Source of the DNA: Cannabis sativa | Taxonomy: Eukaryota; Streptophyta; Magnoliopsida; Rosales; Cannabaceae | DNA: 64,000 nucleotides | NCBI RefSeq assembly: GCF_029168945.1 | Contig: NC_083605.1 | Location: 27,045,280-27,109,279, forward strand | Direction of reading: 5' to 3' | In this document: piece by piece, positions 10,386 to 21,579 of the stretch | Layout: every line of letters starts with the position of its first letter | Position numbering within the stretch: the stretch's first letter is position 1 | Position numbers and translations under genes: made by a program | The notes under the pieces: generated by a model | Seen by the model: the letters and a program-made list of their open reading frames with translations, nothing else | The model's database searches: none | Told to the model about the DNA's origin: nothing

Positions 10386-10633
10386 TTCAAAACTTCAAAA
10401 AATCATAACTAATTCAAATTAAATCGAAATCAAGTTCTGTAAAAAAGTGAATTGCTTAATTTTTTCCAAACTATCAAACAAAAATAATTCAAGATTGAAA
10501 AAAAATTCAATTATTTTTCATAAAAAATTCACAAACATCAATTAATCATCAAATAACACACAAATCAACATGAAACCATCCAAATCACACATAAATCGTT
10601 TTAAGTCCAAATTTCTTGAAAGTAAATCAATTA

Positions 10634-10650
10634 CCATGGCTCTGAGGCCA
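10634..10650 (-). promoter_or_regulatory. Copia primer binding site
   Basis: Minus strand reads TGGCCTCAGAGCCATGG, an initiator-Met-tRNA type site (usual form TGGTATCAGAGCC) with two changes shared by most copies in the window. It is two bases from the LTR. Confidence 0.85.
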
Positions 10651-10652
10651 GT

Positions 10653-12532
10653 TGTTGGAATTATTTTACCAGGATCTAGATTTACTAACAAGTATGTTAT
10701 TAAAATCCTAATATGAACTTCTAAAACGATATGAAATAAACACATATAAAGTATCAGGAACCTTACAGTGGTTGCAGCGGAATATAATGTCTCCATCCAC
10801 TCAGATCTTTAACCCTTGTATTCTTTCTGTAGCAGAGTATCACCAAGATCTGAGTCCGAATCTCCTTCTCTTGAAACTGGATTCTTCACAGCCTTACACA
10901 CTATGATTGATACCACTTGATGTGTGTGGGCACTCACTCTTTCACTATAGGCTTTAGTTTTGAAGAGACGAAGATAGAGAGAGAGCTATCGGCTAGGTAT
11001 AGGAAGAGTGGCTCAAATTTTAACGGAAGGAATGAGATGCATCATCTTTTCCCTTAAGCCACCACTACCTATTTATAGGAAACCACTTAGGGTTAGGTTA
11101 GATTTAGTTAGCATTAAAATAATGGAAAAAATAAAGTGGCAAAACCTTGTGAAGTGGTCCGCCATGGATAGGTATTGGGCCCCACTTTGCAATTTTACCA
11201 TTTTTCTCATTTTCCTTCTTATTTTCTCAAAAACGCCAATTTTCCAATTTAACCACTTAAATGCCAACTCTAATATTATTTAATAACTAAAAACTAATTA
11301 TTAAATAATATTGTCATTTAATATATTTATTAATTACACTTAACAAAGTCTCTTAATTAACAAATAAACCCTAGAATCTCTTTTCTTCACAATTAAGCCC
11401 TTGCTTAGTGAAAATTCATGAACTAGACATAGTCTAATTTTAGAATTATAATGGATTAATCAAAATCTATTAACTGAGTCTTACAAGTAGTATTGTCTCA
11501 ACTAGTATGGGGACCATGGGCCTATATATCTGAGCTTCCAATAAGCAGCTCTAGAATTTACGAAGTAAATTCACTGACTTATTAATTCCTTGTTGCATCC
11601 ACCATAGAACTTGGAATTGCACTCTCAGTTATATAGAACGCTTTATATGTTCCATGATATAGATACGCTATTAGTTATCCATTGTTATAATCCCAATAAT
11701 CAATGATCCTCTATAGATGATTTACATTGTATAGGGATTAATTTACCGTTACACCATTCAATGTATTTTATCCTTTAAACACTTAGCCACCTATAAATGA
11801 TATTTCAGTGAACTAATATAATCACCGAAATGAGTACTCAACCATTTATCTCTGTTTAGCCAAGCTTGAAGGAAATCATCATTTAACTTCTATGTTCAGA
11901 TAGAAGCTATGGATTCCATATCTATGTTTAGCGCTCCCACTCAATTGCACTACCATGTTCCCAAAATGTACGTATCACCATGACCAAAAAGTAGGCTTAA
12001 CTAACAAATCAAAGAACATGTATAATACTCTTGAGATCAAACCTAACCATGTCAGGATTAAGATCATTTGATCTAGGATCAACTAGGTGATATTGAATTG
12101 AATAGATATTACGGTAAATTTATCATATCTGATTCAAAGTTCAATATCGGTCCCTTCCAATGCATACTCCATGCATCCAACCCAAGCTTTACTTTAACCA
12201 ATGCCCTGGAAAGGACATAGCACTTATCCAAGGTGCAAGTAAACTATGTTGTAGATTATCATATCAGTTAAACCCAGTGTACTGATAAATCTAGGAATAT
12301 ATATTTAATCACACAATCTTGATTACTTTCCACTGTGCTGACGACACAATAATCAAGAACATAAATGTGATAAGGGTTTGGATGAATTTATAAATCAAAT
12401 AAACATATGAATGACAACATGAACCAAATGACACATTAAATGAGTGATGAAAATACTTTTGTCTCTTTATTGTTTTTTAAAGGATAGAGATTACATTGAA
12501 ATAGAGTTTTATTTAAGGCATAAAGCCCAACA
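10653..12532 (-). repeat. Copia LTR, minus strand (1880 bp)
   Basis: Runs TGTTGG...CCAACA and matches in reverse the LTRs at 16072, 39230 and 45397. On the minus strand it starts TGTTGGGCTTTATGCC. A TATA box CTATAAATAG lies at 11069-11078 (minus). It is followed on its downstream side by primer site and leader, so it is a 5' LTR. It is preceded by the post-gag sequence of an older copy without a polypurine tract, so it is an insertion into that copy. Confidence 0.92.
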
Positions 12533-12982
12533 GACAATTGTTCATAAACATTGAATTTAAATTATAAGTGTTTTATTGGTATTATCTCTTTGTAGAGAAT
12601 AATATATCGTAGATTTTGCATCAATAATTAAACACAAAACACATAAAACATGATAAACATATAAATACAACACGGTATTGGCATACAAGTTAAATTAAAT
12701 ATAAAGCTCAATTTCATAAAAGCAATTCATAATGAAAAACTCTTAAAGAGAAAATTTTATTAATATTCTCAAAAATTTCATATTGAATTGTCTGCAAAAT
12801 ATGAAATAGGGAAAAAAAATCCCATACTAATAATTGAAACTAAATTGTTCGATAACTATAACAATTAACTCAAAAATTAAATAAAAGACGAGCTTCATCT
12901 TTAACTTGGAAAATCCCCACCCTTCCGTCCAACCATCTGACTCAACTCGCTAGGATAGCAATCCAAGTTTAAGTAGATGGAG

Positions 12983-13086
12983 CTGAAATAAAAAGAAAAT
13001 AAACATGGTTAGTAGATCTAGAATTAATAACCAAAGGGGATACTAATTCTCTAAAACACATGCGTTTATAGCAAAGATATAAATAC
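12983..13086 (-). other. Intron-like segment after the gag zinc knuckle (104 bp)
   Basis: Minus strand: donor AAG|GTATTT at 13086, branch-like CTACTAACC near 13008-13016, pyrimidine tract and TTTCAG at 12983. The plus-strand copy has matching splice-like ends at 22433-22467 but only 35 bp between. Barley BARE1 (same lineage) is reported to make a spliced RNA that encodes only Gag. Whether this is spliced is inference. Confidence 0.5.
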
Positions 13087-13664
13087 CTTATTTCTTTGCC
13101 CAAAACATAGGACACTGGGGTTTCCAGTGACCCTTTTTGTTGTAATAGAAACACTTTCCTTTTTGCTTTGCCTTTGAATCAGTAGGCTTTTTATTCTTAT
13201 TAGTTTTGTTAACAGCTTTAAGAGGTTTCTTGCTATTCTTCCACTTCTTCTTTTTGTCAGGTTTCGAAGTAGAGGTAATGTTTGCCTCAGGATTGGCTGT
13301 ACCATTAGCAGTCCCAGAACTAGGAGCTTTGTTTTCTCGTTGATTAACTCGTGGAAGTCAAATATCAACTTGTTCATGACATAATTTTATTTAAATGGCA
13401 GAAAAGCTGAAATCAAACTATTTAAGATCAAACTCACCTGAGTTTCCTGATCTTTAATAGCTCCATGACTCTCAGCTTCTTGGAAGTAATTAGCCATCTG
13501 GAGCAGGTGATGTAACATCCCCGTTTCAAGCCTCCATTGGGTCCTTCCACCCACGGAATAATGGCTCTTATACACGAGTACGCCACTCTGGCTACTCCCT
13601 GGATTGATGACTGACCCTTCACACCAACACGAGTGTTTTCAGCATGCTTTGTCCTCACTCACAC

Positions 13665-13778
13665 GCTTCCTGGGAAAACTTCCCAGGAGGTCACCCATCC
13701 TGAAATTGATCCAGGACAAGCACGCTTAACTGTGGAGTTCTTTCGAGATGGGCTACCGAAAAATAAGATGCACCTTGT
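13665..13778 (-). ncRNA. 5S-like pol III region in Cassandra LTR a
   Basis: Minus strand has a 5S A box AGTTAAGCGTGCTT (13731-13718) and C box around GGATGGGTGACCTCC (13700-13679), in the spacing of plant 5S rRNA. The flanks differ from true 5S rRNA, so this is the Cassandra LTR form and not an rRNA gene. Equivalent regions lie in the other two LTRs (about 14168-14282 and 14671-14785). Confidence 0.85.
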
Positions 13779-14500
13779 TGATATAGGTAGTACCAATCAA
13801 TCCATTTAAGCTCTCTTCAACTGTGTAGTCTCATACCTACACAGTCTCTGAATCATCTCACTTGACCTTCCCCAGGCGGTGTGGGATTGCACAGCTTACC
13901 CGGTGTTTCCCCTTACGGATCACGGGACTACTGACTGTCACAATCACCCCCCTTTACGGGGTCCGACGTCCTCGTCGACCACACTTCCGGCTGGGTCAAG
14001 GCTCTGATACAATTTGTAACATCCCCATTTCAAGCCTCCATTGGGTCCTTCCACCCACGGAATAATGGCTCTTATACACGAGTACGCCACTCTGGCTACT
14101 CCCTGGATTGATGACTGACCCTACAGACCAACACGAGTGTTTCCAGCGTGCTTTGTCCTCACTCACACACTTCCTGGGAAAACTTCCAGGAGGTCACCCA
14201 TCCTGAAATTGCTCCAGGCCAAGCACGCTTAACTGTGGAGTTCTTTCGAGATGGGCTACTGAAAAACAAGATGCACCTTGTTGATATAGGTAGTACCAAT
14301 CAATCCATTTAAGCTCTCTTCAACTGTGTAGTCTCATACCTACACAGTCTCCGAATCATCTCACTTGACCTTCCCCAGGCGGTGTGGGATTGCACAGCTT
14401 ACCCGGTGTTTCCCCTTACGGATCACGGGACTACTGACTGTCACAATCACCCCCCCTTACGGGGTCCGACGTCCTCGTCGACCACACTTCCGGCTGGGTC

Positions 14501-14514
14501 AAGGCTCTGATACC
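14501..14514 (-). promoter_or_regulatory. Cassandra primer binding site
   Basis: Minus strand reads ATGGTATCAGAGCC, initiator-Met-tRNA type. The sister site near 14000-14012 reads TTGTATCAGAGC and is damaged. Confidence 0.85.
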
Positions 14515-15176
14515 ATTTGTAACATCCCCATTTCAAGCCTCCATTGGGTCCTTCCACCCACGGAATAATGGCTCTTATACACGAGTACGCCACTCTGGCT
14601 ACTCCCTGGATTGATGACTGACCCTACAGACCAACACGAGTGTTTCCAGCGTGCTTTGTCCTCACTCACACGCTTCCTGGGAAAACTTCCCAAGAGGTCA
14701 CCCATCCTGAAATTGCTCCAGGCCAAGCATGCTTAACTTTGGAGTTCTTTTGAGATGGGCTACCGAAAAACAAGATGCACCTTGTTGATATAGGTAGTAC
14801 CAATCAATCCATTTAAGCTCTCTTCAACTGTGTAGTCTCATACCTACACAGTCTCCGAATCATCTCACTTGACCTTCCCCAGGCGGTGTGGGATTGCACA
14901 GCTTACCCAGTGTTTCCCCTTACGGATCACGGGACTACTGACTGTCACAGGTGATCACACATGTTCTGATGAGACTTAATCTGTGCATTTATAAAATTCT
15001 TGGTCGCCTTAAAATTAACTTAATTATTAATTCTAATTTAATATCTAGGGAAAATATTCTAATTCAAGTTGATCTAAAATTAATTAATAAATCGGTTTTA
15101 AACTTAAATATATTTTTCTAATTAATTAAATATTAGAAAAGATAATAAGTTACTATAAATAACTATCTAGAATCTA

Positions 15177-16071
15177 TGTAACACCCTATCCAACACGGAC
15201 GCCACGTGTGTGTGCTTTTATAAAATTCTTATTTTATATACTATATAATTATACCAAAAGTGTGGGTAATTAAATTTTGACAATTAACAACATACATATA
15301 AAACTTTTTTATGATAAAAGATAAGTAATATTAACTACGAGATCCCCTTGTGTTTCAAATATTTACAAACTGGTTTAATAGTGTTTTTACAACATAAACT
15401 TTGCATTCCCAAAATATATTCAAAATAGAGCATCTTGTTCACTGGGCCGTGCCACTGCGGGTGATATGTACATTGCTGCTACGACCTCAACTCATGGTTG
15501 CTCAACCTTTGCCTTCCCTTTACCTGCACCATAAAGTACCCGTGAGTCACAAAGACTCAGCAAGAAAAGTGAATTACATAATAACCAGTAATATTTAGCA
15601 ATTCAATCTCAAATTAACTTGCATACACATTTACCCAATATTATCAACACAACTCTGGTACTTTATAAAGTACCACTTTACCACTCGTTAGCCACGAGCT
15701 GAATATGTCACTATCGTTTCCTGATGAAGCAAACGATAAGTAAGAAACCTATCCGCAGTTTCAAGAGTAATTACTCGTAACAGTAATAACTGTTTCCAAC
15801 CCTAGGTTATAACCTAGGCTCAACAAACATCTAATCAGAGTCTTGATAACAATCAAGGCCATAACCATTCAACCATTAACATTTAGCCAGATACGGTGCT
15901 TACCACTTTTCTTACCTTAGTTCAGAACTCAAGCGTGTGGGCCGACCTGAGTGGAAAAAAAACTTGGAAATCCCAGTCCTATGTCACCACAATTGAAACT
16001 CAATGAGTACCTTAATCCAAAATTCTGAAATAAAATCCTAACTCAAAACTAAGCATAACCTAACTCCTAAA
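15177..16071 (-). repeat. Gypsy C LTR, first part (LTR split by copia complex)
   Basis: Starts TGTAACACCC like gypsy A and has the CTTTACCT and TGAGTC/GACTCA landmarks. It ends abruptly where the copia LTR starts at 16072; the rest of the LTR is at 41104-41818. It holds several palindromes: GGTACTTTATAAAGTACC (15657-15674), CTCGT/ACGAG (15684-15698), TATCGTTT/AAACGATA (15712-15738) and CCTAGGTTATAACCTAGG (15801-15818). No gene. Confidence 0.8.
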
Positions 16072-17950
16072 TGTTGGGTTTTGTGCCCTAAATAAAACCC
16101 ATTACAATCTGATTAGCTATCAATACAAGAAATTTGAAGTGATTTACGTTTGCATGAATTTTACATGCTTATGGTTTAATATGTTTTAATGTTTATACAC
16201 AAAATCTATTAAGTCCGATCCTATGTTTATTCACAATTACAGTATTGTCAACACAGTGGAATGTGATTGTGATTATATGATTCAAAAGACTAAGTCCTTG
16301 TTTCATCAGTGTTTTGGATTTACACTAATGTGATGATCAACAATAATGTGTACTTACACTTGGAGTAAGTGTTATGTTCTTTCAAGGACATTGGTAAAGT
16401 ATACTAGTTTCGAATGTATGGAGTATACATTCGACTGGACCGATATTGAACTTAGTTAAGATATTATAAACTTACCGTTGTATCTTTCCAAGTCAATATC
16501 AGTAGTTGATCTTAAGATTAAAAGAATCTAAATCCTGATATGCTTAGGCTCAACTCAGGAGTACTATTCATGTTCTTTGATTTATTAGTTAAGCCTACTT
16601 TTGGGTCAGGGTGATACGTATATTTTTGGAACATGATAGTATGATTGAGTGGGAGTGAACATAAATATGGAATCTATAGCTTCTACTGGTGTATAGAAGT
16701 CAAGTGATGATTCCCTTCGAGCTTAGCTAAATAGAAGTAAATGGATGAGCTCCTGTTTAAGTGACTATTTCTTAGATCACTAAACATCATTTACAGGTAC
16801 CTAAGTGTTTTAAGGGGAAAAATACGTTGAGGGGTGAAAACGGTAAAATTATCCCATCTCGATGTAAATCATCTATATAGAGGATCTTTGATCACAATAA
16901 GATTATAACAATGGTTAAATCAGATAGAATATCTATATCGTGAAACATATAATATGCTCTATATAAGTCTGAGAGTGCAATTCTAAGTTCTAAGAGTGGA
17001 TTCAACGAGGAATTAATAAGTAGGGATTTACTTAGTAAATTCGGTTCACTTATTCGAAGCTCAGCATATAGATCCATGGTCCCCATTCTAGTTGAGACTA
17101 TACTGCTTGTAAGACTCAATAATTGATTTGTAATTAATCAATTATCATTCTAAAGTTAGACTATGTCTAATTTGTGAATTTTCACTAAGCAGGGGTGAAA
17201 TTGTAAAGAAAAGATATTCTAGGTTTATTTATTAATTAAGAGACTTTATATGTCTAATTAATAATTAAATTAAATGACAATATTATTTAATAATCTATTT
17301 TAGTTATTAAATAATTAGTTTTGGCATTTAAATGGTTAGAATTGGAAAATTGGCGTTTTTGAGAAAATAGAAATAAAAATTGTGAAAACTGCTAAATCCA
17401 AGTGAGGCCCAATAACACCTGAGGCCGGCCACTTGGTGAGCTTTTTCCAATTAATATTTTCATTATTTTAATGCCAAATAATTACTAACCTAAACCTAGT
17501 AGTTGCCTATAAATAGAAAGTGATGGCTCAGTCAAAAATTAGCTTTTTGTCAGAAAATCAGAAATTGCCTTTTTCAGAAAAACTGAACCTTCCACTTCTC
17601 TCTCTATAGCCGACCCTATACCTCTCTCTTTTCCTCTTCACAATTTCGAAACCTTAGTGATAGAGTAGTGCCCACACACAGCAAGTGGTACCTCAATCAT
17701 AGATTGGAAGACTGTGAAGGATCACACACAAAGAGAAGGACATTCAGGCTCAGATCTTGATAATACTCTGCGACAGAAAGGATACAAGGGTTAGAGATCT
17801 GAGTGGAAGGAGACATTATTCTGCTGCAACCAATGTAAGGTTTTCTTAACTTTATATTTGTTTAATTATCGTTTTAAAAAGTTCATATTTAGGGTGTTAA
17901 ACAACATACTTGTGAGTAGATCTAAGATCCTGGTAAAATAGATTCCAACA
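16072..17950 (+). repeat. Copia 5' LTR (1879 bp)
   Basis: TGTTGGGTTTTGTGCCC...TTCCAACA. The TATA box CTATAAATAG is at 17507-17516, followed by a CT-rich stretch (about 17590-17640) typical of plant core promoters. The ends and length resemble Angela/BARE LTRs. The ORF-like stretches within it show no protein character. Confidence 0.92.
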
Positions 17951-17952
17951 AC

Positions 17953-17969
17953 GGGCCTCAGAGCCATGG
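17953..17969 (+). promoter_or_regulatory. Copia primer binding site (altered)
   Basis: Reads GGGCCTCAGAGCCATGG. The first base of the usual TGG is G here, which would weaken tRNA 3'-end pairing. Confidence 0.8.
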
Positions 17970-18224
17970 TAATAGATTTGCTTGCAAGAAATTTGGACTT
18001 TAAAACGATTTGTATGTGATTTGGATGGTTTCATGTTGTTTTGTGTGTTATATGATGATTGATTGATGTTTGTGAATTTTCGTAAAACTTAATTGCAATT
18101 CTGTTTCTGAAATTATTTTTATTCGATAGTATGGAAAAAATTAAGCAATTTACTTTTTTATAGAACTCAATTTCAATTTTATTTGAATTAGTTATGATTT
18201 TTTGAAGTTTCAGAAAAATATCAG

Positions 18225-18410
18225 GGTGGTGCAACTACCCACGCGCGCGGATGAGGGGCATCCCTCGGACAGCACGCGTACAGACAAATTTTTTTGCCTG
18301 AAACTGAGCCTTGCGCGCACAGAGAGGCTGCACCAAGGTTTCTCGGTCAAGCATCATCCCCAGCGCGCGCGGGCAGTATGCAATGCATACTGTCCGTACC
18401 ACTTGCAAAT
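18225..18410 (+). ncRNA. GC-rich structured leader island
   Basis: Contains CGCGCGCG runs and ends with a hairpin whose arms are GGCAGTATGC and GCATACTGTC (18372-18394), loop AAT. It pairs fully with one G-U wobble. The arms differ from the minus-strand copy at several paired positions, so the pairing has been kept. Confidence 0.55.
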
Positions 18411-19479
18411 TTTTTCGTTTTTCTTCGATTTTTCATGCTATTTCATGGAATTCACTTTCAATTTTTTGTGTAGTTTTTTTATTTTTATTTTTCAATTTTC
18501 AAATCTAATATCAGAAATAAATTAAATTAAATTTTTTTAAAATTAATCTTAGATATTAGTGTAATTTGAATTTGAAAACAAGTAAAAATCTATCTTTTTG
18601 CTTAATTTTTTTATCTTATTTTTAAATTTGATTATTTTATCTTATTTTTAAAATTTAAGGTCAGATATTAATTTTATAAATTAAATATTTTTTTTGAAAT
18701 AATTTGACCTTATTTAAATTTGAAATAAGATAACTATAATCATGATATTTTGAATAGAAATAAGATATTTTGCTAACTTTTAAATTTTGTTATTTTATTT
18801 ATTTAAATTAAGTTATAAAATCTGAAAAAAGATATTTATTTATCTTTTATAATTTTTATTGAATATTTAATTTATAAAATAACAATAAATTTTAAAAGTA
18901 GTTAGCAAATTTTGAAATTATATTTAGGTTAGTTGAAACCTAATTTTTCAAAATTGTAGGTTTAATTTTAAATATTATTTTATTTTATTTTTATTCAAAA
19001 ATCCCAAAATATATTTTTTTAATTATTTAATTTTTTTTTTAGAAATTTAATTATTTAAAATTAAATAAATCCTACATCCTACTATCCAGTTCATCTTGTT
19101 GCAGGAGTATGTGTTTTAGCTTATGTGTAAGTTTTATAAAACCTATTATTGCTTGATCTAAATTGCAATGGTTAACTTGTTGACAGATCCAATGATCTGA
19201 TTTTAACCCATGGTTCAATTGTCAATAGGTCAAGTAAATAATTTGTAACAGGTAAAATTTTTACAATCTTCTTTCACTTGTGTATGACATAGCAACATGA
19301 TAGGATCCATCCAAATGTGTGCCTGTGTGAGCCTATATGTTTATTTTATTATATAGATGCATATAGGTTATTGTTGCTAAATAAAATGTCACACCTTGAT
19401 AGATTTTATTTAGGTCTATTTAGTTTTTGGAACTATTCAATTAATAACAGTTATTTATTTTAAGGTTAAATTCCTCTCT

Positions 19480-19585
19480 TTTGGTCCTTGTGTGAGAGTT
19501 GGGGGCCAATAGAAGTTGGTACGACATACTGAACCCAGCTCCCCCTCACATGAACTACCCCAATTGTGAAGGCCCATTTGCCTGA
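19480..19585 (+). promoter_or_regulatory. Conserved leader island 2
   Basis: TTGTGTGAGAGTTGGGGGCC ... GAACCCAGCTCCCCCTCACA. TGTGAG can pair with CTCACA and GGGGG with CCCCC. It is conserved in four leader copies, while neighbouring AT-rich sequence drifts. Confidence 0.6.
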
Positions 19586-21060
19586 TTTGAATAACTTTGC
19601 TAGGTTAATTAAATTAGTTTAACCTAATAAAATTTATTAGCAACATAATTAACTTTTAAAATATATGAAATTTATTTTCATTTTAATATTTTAGAGTTAA
19701 TTTTAAGAAAAACACTCTTAGTTTTTAGATATTATTTCTGGACAAACTATTTGTATTTTTCTTGTATTTAATTAAATAAAGAATTTTAACTAACTAGATT
19801 CTTTCTGAAGATTATTTATTAAATATTCCTATTTAAGTTATAAATTAGTTATTTTAACTAATTTTTCTTATCTAAATATTTTTTGAATTTAAAATGAAGT
19901 TGAGGAATTCTAGGAATTAGTTATTAAAGATTCTTGAGATATTTTTTAAGTAAATTTCAAATTTAAAATGAAATATTTTTCAAATTAAGTGGTTACAACT
20001 TAATTTTTGATATTTAGTTAAATTTAAATTTGAAAATATTTAAGTTCTAGATTTTTTCTATAACAACTTAAATTAAATATTTTTTCAAATTTTTGTTGAA
20101 AAGATACTTAGTTTAAATAAGATATTTTCTAGATAGTTATTTCTACACTACTTATTATTTCTAATATTAAATAGGAAAATATTATACATTGTGAAATTAA
20201 TTATTTAAATAATTAATTTTGGTACAATTTAAGTTAAGAATATTTTTCCTGGTATTAAACTAGAGACTAATAATTAAGTCTTCTCTACACTTAATTATTT
20301 ATTTCTTGAATTTAATACATTTAATTAAATTGAAAAATTAAATATCTAAGTTGATTTTCATCATGATACTTAAATATTTTTTTTTCATGACACTTAATTA
20401 AATAAAAAAAAATTATTTTAAGTTGAAATTTATTTTTTCAACTTAAATTTAAATAATTTTCGAAATATGTATTGTTTTTCTTTATTTTATTAATCAATTT
20501 CGAAATTGCATTTAATTATGCAAAATAATTTTGAATTTATCTTGAAAAATAGATTCAGTTGTAAATTAATTATTTATTTTAATTAATTTTGGACCAACTT
20601 AAATCAATGATTTTTTCATTTAATGATTAATTTAAAATAAATTAATTAAAATATATTATTAGAAATTGAATTAATTAGTGAAAAAGAAAATCTAGATAGG
20701 TGATATTTTTTTTGCTTGAAGTATTTTTTCTAAGTAATTATTATTTAAGTATTTTGAAATAGTATAGTATTATACTCTTTTTTTTCAAAATACAATAAAT
20801 ATATTATCATGAAACTTTAAATTTGAGTTGCAAATTAATTTAAATTAATACAACTTAAATAATTTTCTTAATATTTATTGGAAAATTACTACTAAGATGG
20901 AAATAATTCAATTTATTTTTAATCACCATCTAAGTATAATTTTACAAATATTAAATTAAATTCAAATTTAGAATTTTATTCTAAATTCGATATTTAATGA
21001 ATATATTTTATTATAAATAATAAAGAAAATACATTTTAAATAATGAGCTTTATTATTATT

Positions 21061-21420
21061 AAGATATTCGATCTCCATTCTTTGTTTTACATAGCTTTTG
21101 TTTTAGTGAGTAATCCTCCCTAATGGAGGAACGTTCATTAGCAAGTTAGCACCGTTTAATCTCAAAAGATAAGTAGCTTTGTAAGTGTTTTATATGGTAT
21201 TGATCACCCTAATGGTGGCGACTGTATTTGACTTACAAAATATGAAACAGTGGTAGAAGCTCATAAGATAGAATAGCCTTGACTCTCGCCTAAACGGGAC
21301 AACGCTGGATTCCAATATTGATCGAATAAAAGGTTGCTAGAATGTTTAACATTTAGATGAGCTGAAAACTCTATTCAATGGATGGTAGCTTTGACTCTCG
21401 CCTAAACGGGACACTGATAT
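21061..21420 (+). repeat. Leader module with repeated CTCTCGCC/GGGAC motifs
   Basis: Two near-identical motifs GACTCTCGCCTAAACGGGAC (21281-21300 and 21393-21412), spaced about 112 bp apart, each followed by different sequence. A weaker related set precedes them. It lies just before gag. Unknown function. Confidence 0.75.
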
Positions 21421-21579
21421 CAGTTTGTTGAAAACCTTGAAAATGATTTAGGATTGTATTTTTTAGTATTTTCTCTTATCATTCCTAAATGCTATGTGCT
21501 TATAATTTCTGAATTAATTGGATTTTGTGTTAAACCATTATTGATTTCTATTTATGATTTTCTAGTATCCTGTATAACC

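Larger units (their letters stand above)
7754..10633 (-). mobile_element. Copia (Angela/BARE-like) 5' leader, minus strand, no gene
   Basis: Very AT-rich sequence that reads, in reverse, as the leader also found at 17970-21579, 26757-30420 and 47309-50685. It contains three conserved islands: a GC-rich hairpin island (10150-10385), the island at 8975-9075, and the module with 'gactctcgcc' motifs (7860-8290). No ORF with protein character is present. Gypsy A interrupts it at 7753/7754, so gag of this copy lies outside the window or is lost. Confidence 0.85.
13511..14949 (-). mobile_element. Cassandra TRIM dimer (LTR-int-LTR-int-LTR)
   Basis: Three LTRs (13511-13942, 14015-14445, 14518-14949) alternate with two 72-bp internal domains (13943-14014, 14446-14517). 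A perfect 5-bp target duplication GGTGA flanks the whole (13506-13510, 14950-14954). Each LTR holds 5S rRNA-like sequence, the hallmark of Cassandra. The internal domains hold a primer site next to one LTR and a polypurine tract next to the other; the first has a damaged primer site. No coding capacity, as expected for a TRIM. Confidence 0.95.
13087..15008 (-). pseudogene. Copia gag fragment interrupted by Cassandra
   Basis: The frame starts within KNFINAQIKSHQN (about 15008-14960), is broken by the Cassandra dimer (13511-14949 plus duplicated GGTGA), and resumes at MANYFQEAESHGAI, then QVSLILNSL, MNKLIFDFHELIN. After a frameshift comes the zinc knuckle near 13150. The knuckle has lost its second cysteine (CFYY instead of CFYC). 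The fragment covers about the C-terminal half of gag and aligns well with the open copy at 21580-22467. Dead copy. Confidence 0.85.
12533..15176 (-). mobile_element. Older copia copy: leader remnant, gag and post-gag (minus), split by Cassandra
   Basis: Reading the minus strand: AT-rich leader remnant (15176-about 15010), gag fragment (about 15008-14955 and 13505-13087), an intron-like segment (13086-12983), and an AT-rich post-gag stretch (12982-12533). All parts align with 20100-22850 of the plus-strand copy. Most of the N-terminal half of gag is missing, the leader joining directly to a site inside gag near 15008. Confidence 0.8.
17970..21579 (+). mobile_element. Copia long leader (3.6 kb, AT-rich, no gene)
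   Basis: Untranslated region between primer site and gag. Contains the GC-rich island (18225-18410), island 2 (19480-19585), long A/T-rich stretches, and the module region (21061-21420). A leader of this size fits BARE-like elements, whose leaders are known to be very long. No ORF with protein character. Confidence 0.85.

Noticed and set aside
13665..14785. 5S rRNA genes in tandem
   Set aside because: The A and C boxes match 5S, but the flanks, TG...CA ends, primer site, polypurine tract and target duplication identify Cassandra LTRs.
18202..18525. 107-codon ORF across the GC-rich island
   Set aside because: The other leader copies do not keep the frame; only the RNA pairing is kept.
21454..21579. 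42-residue N-terminal extension of gag
   Set aside because: Hydrophobic and AT-driven, upstream of the typical MSNP start, no match to gag of relatives.
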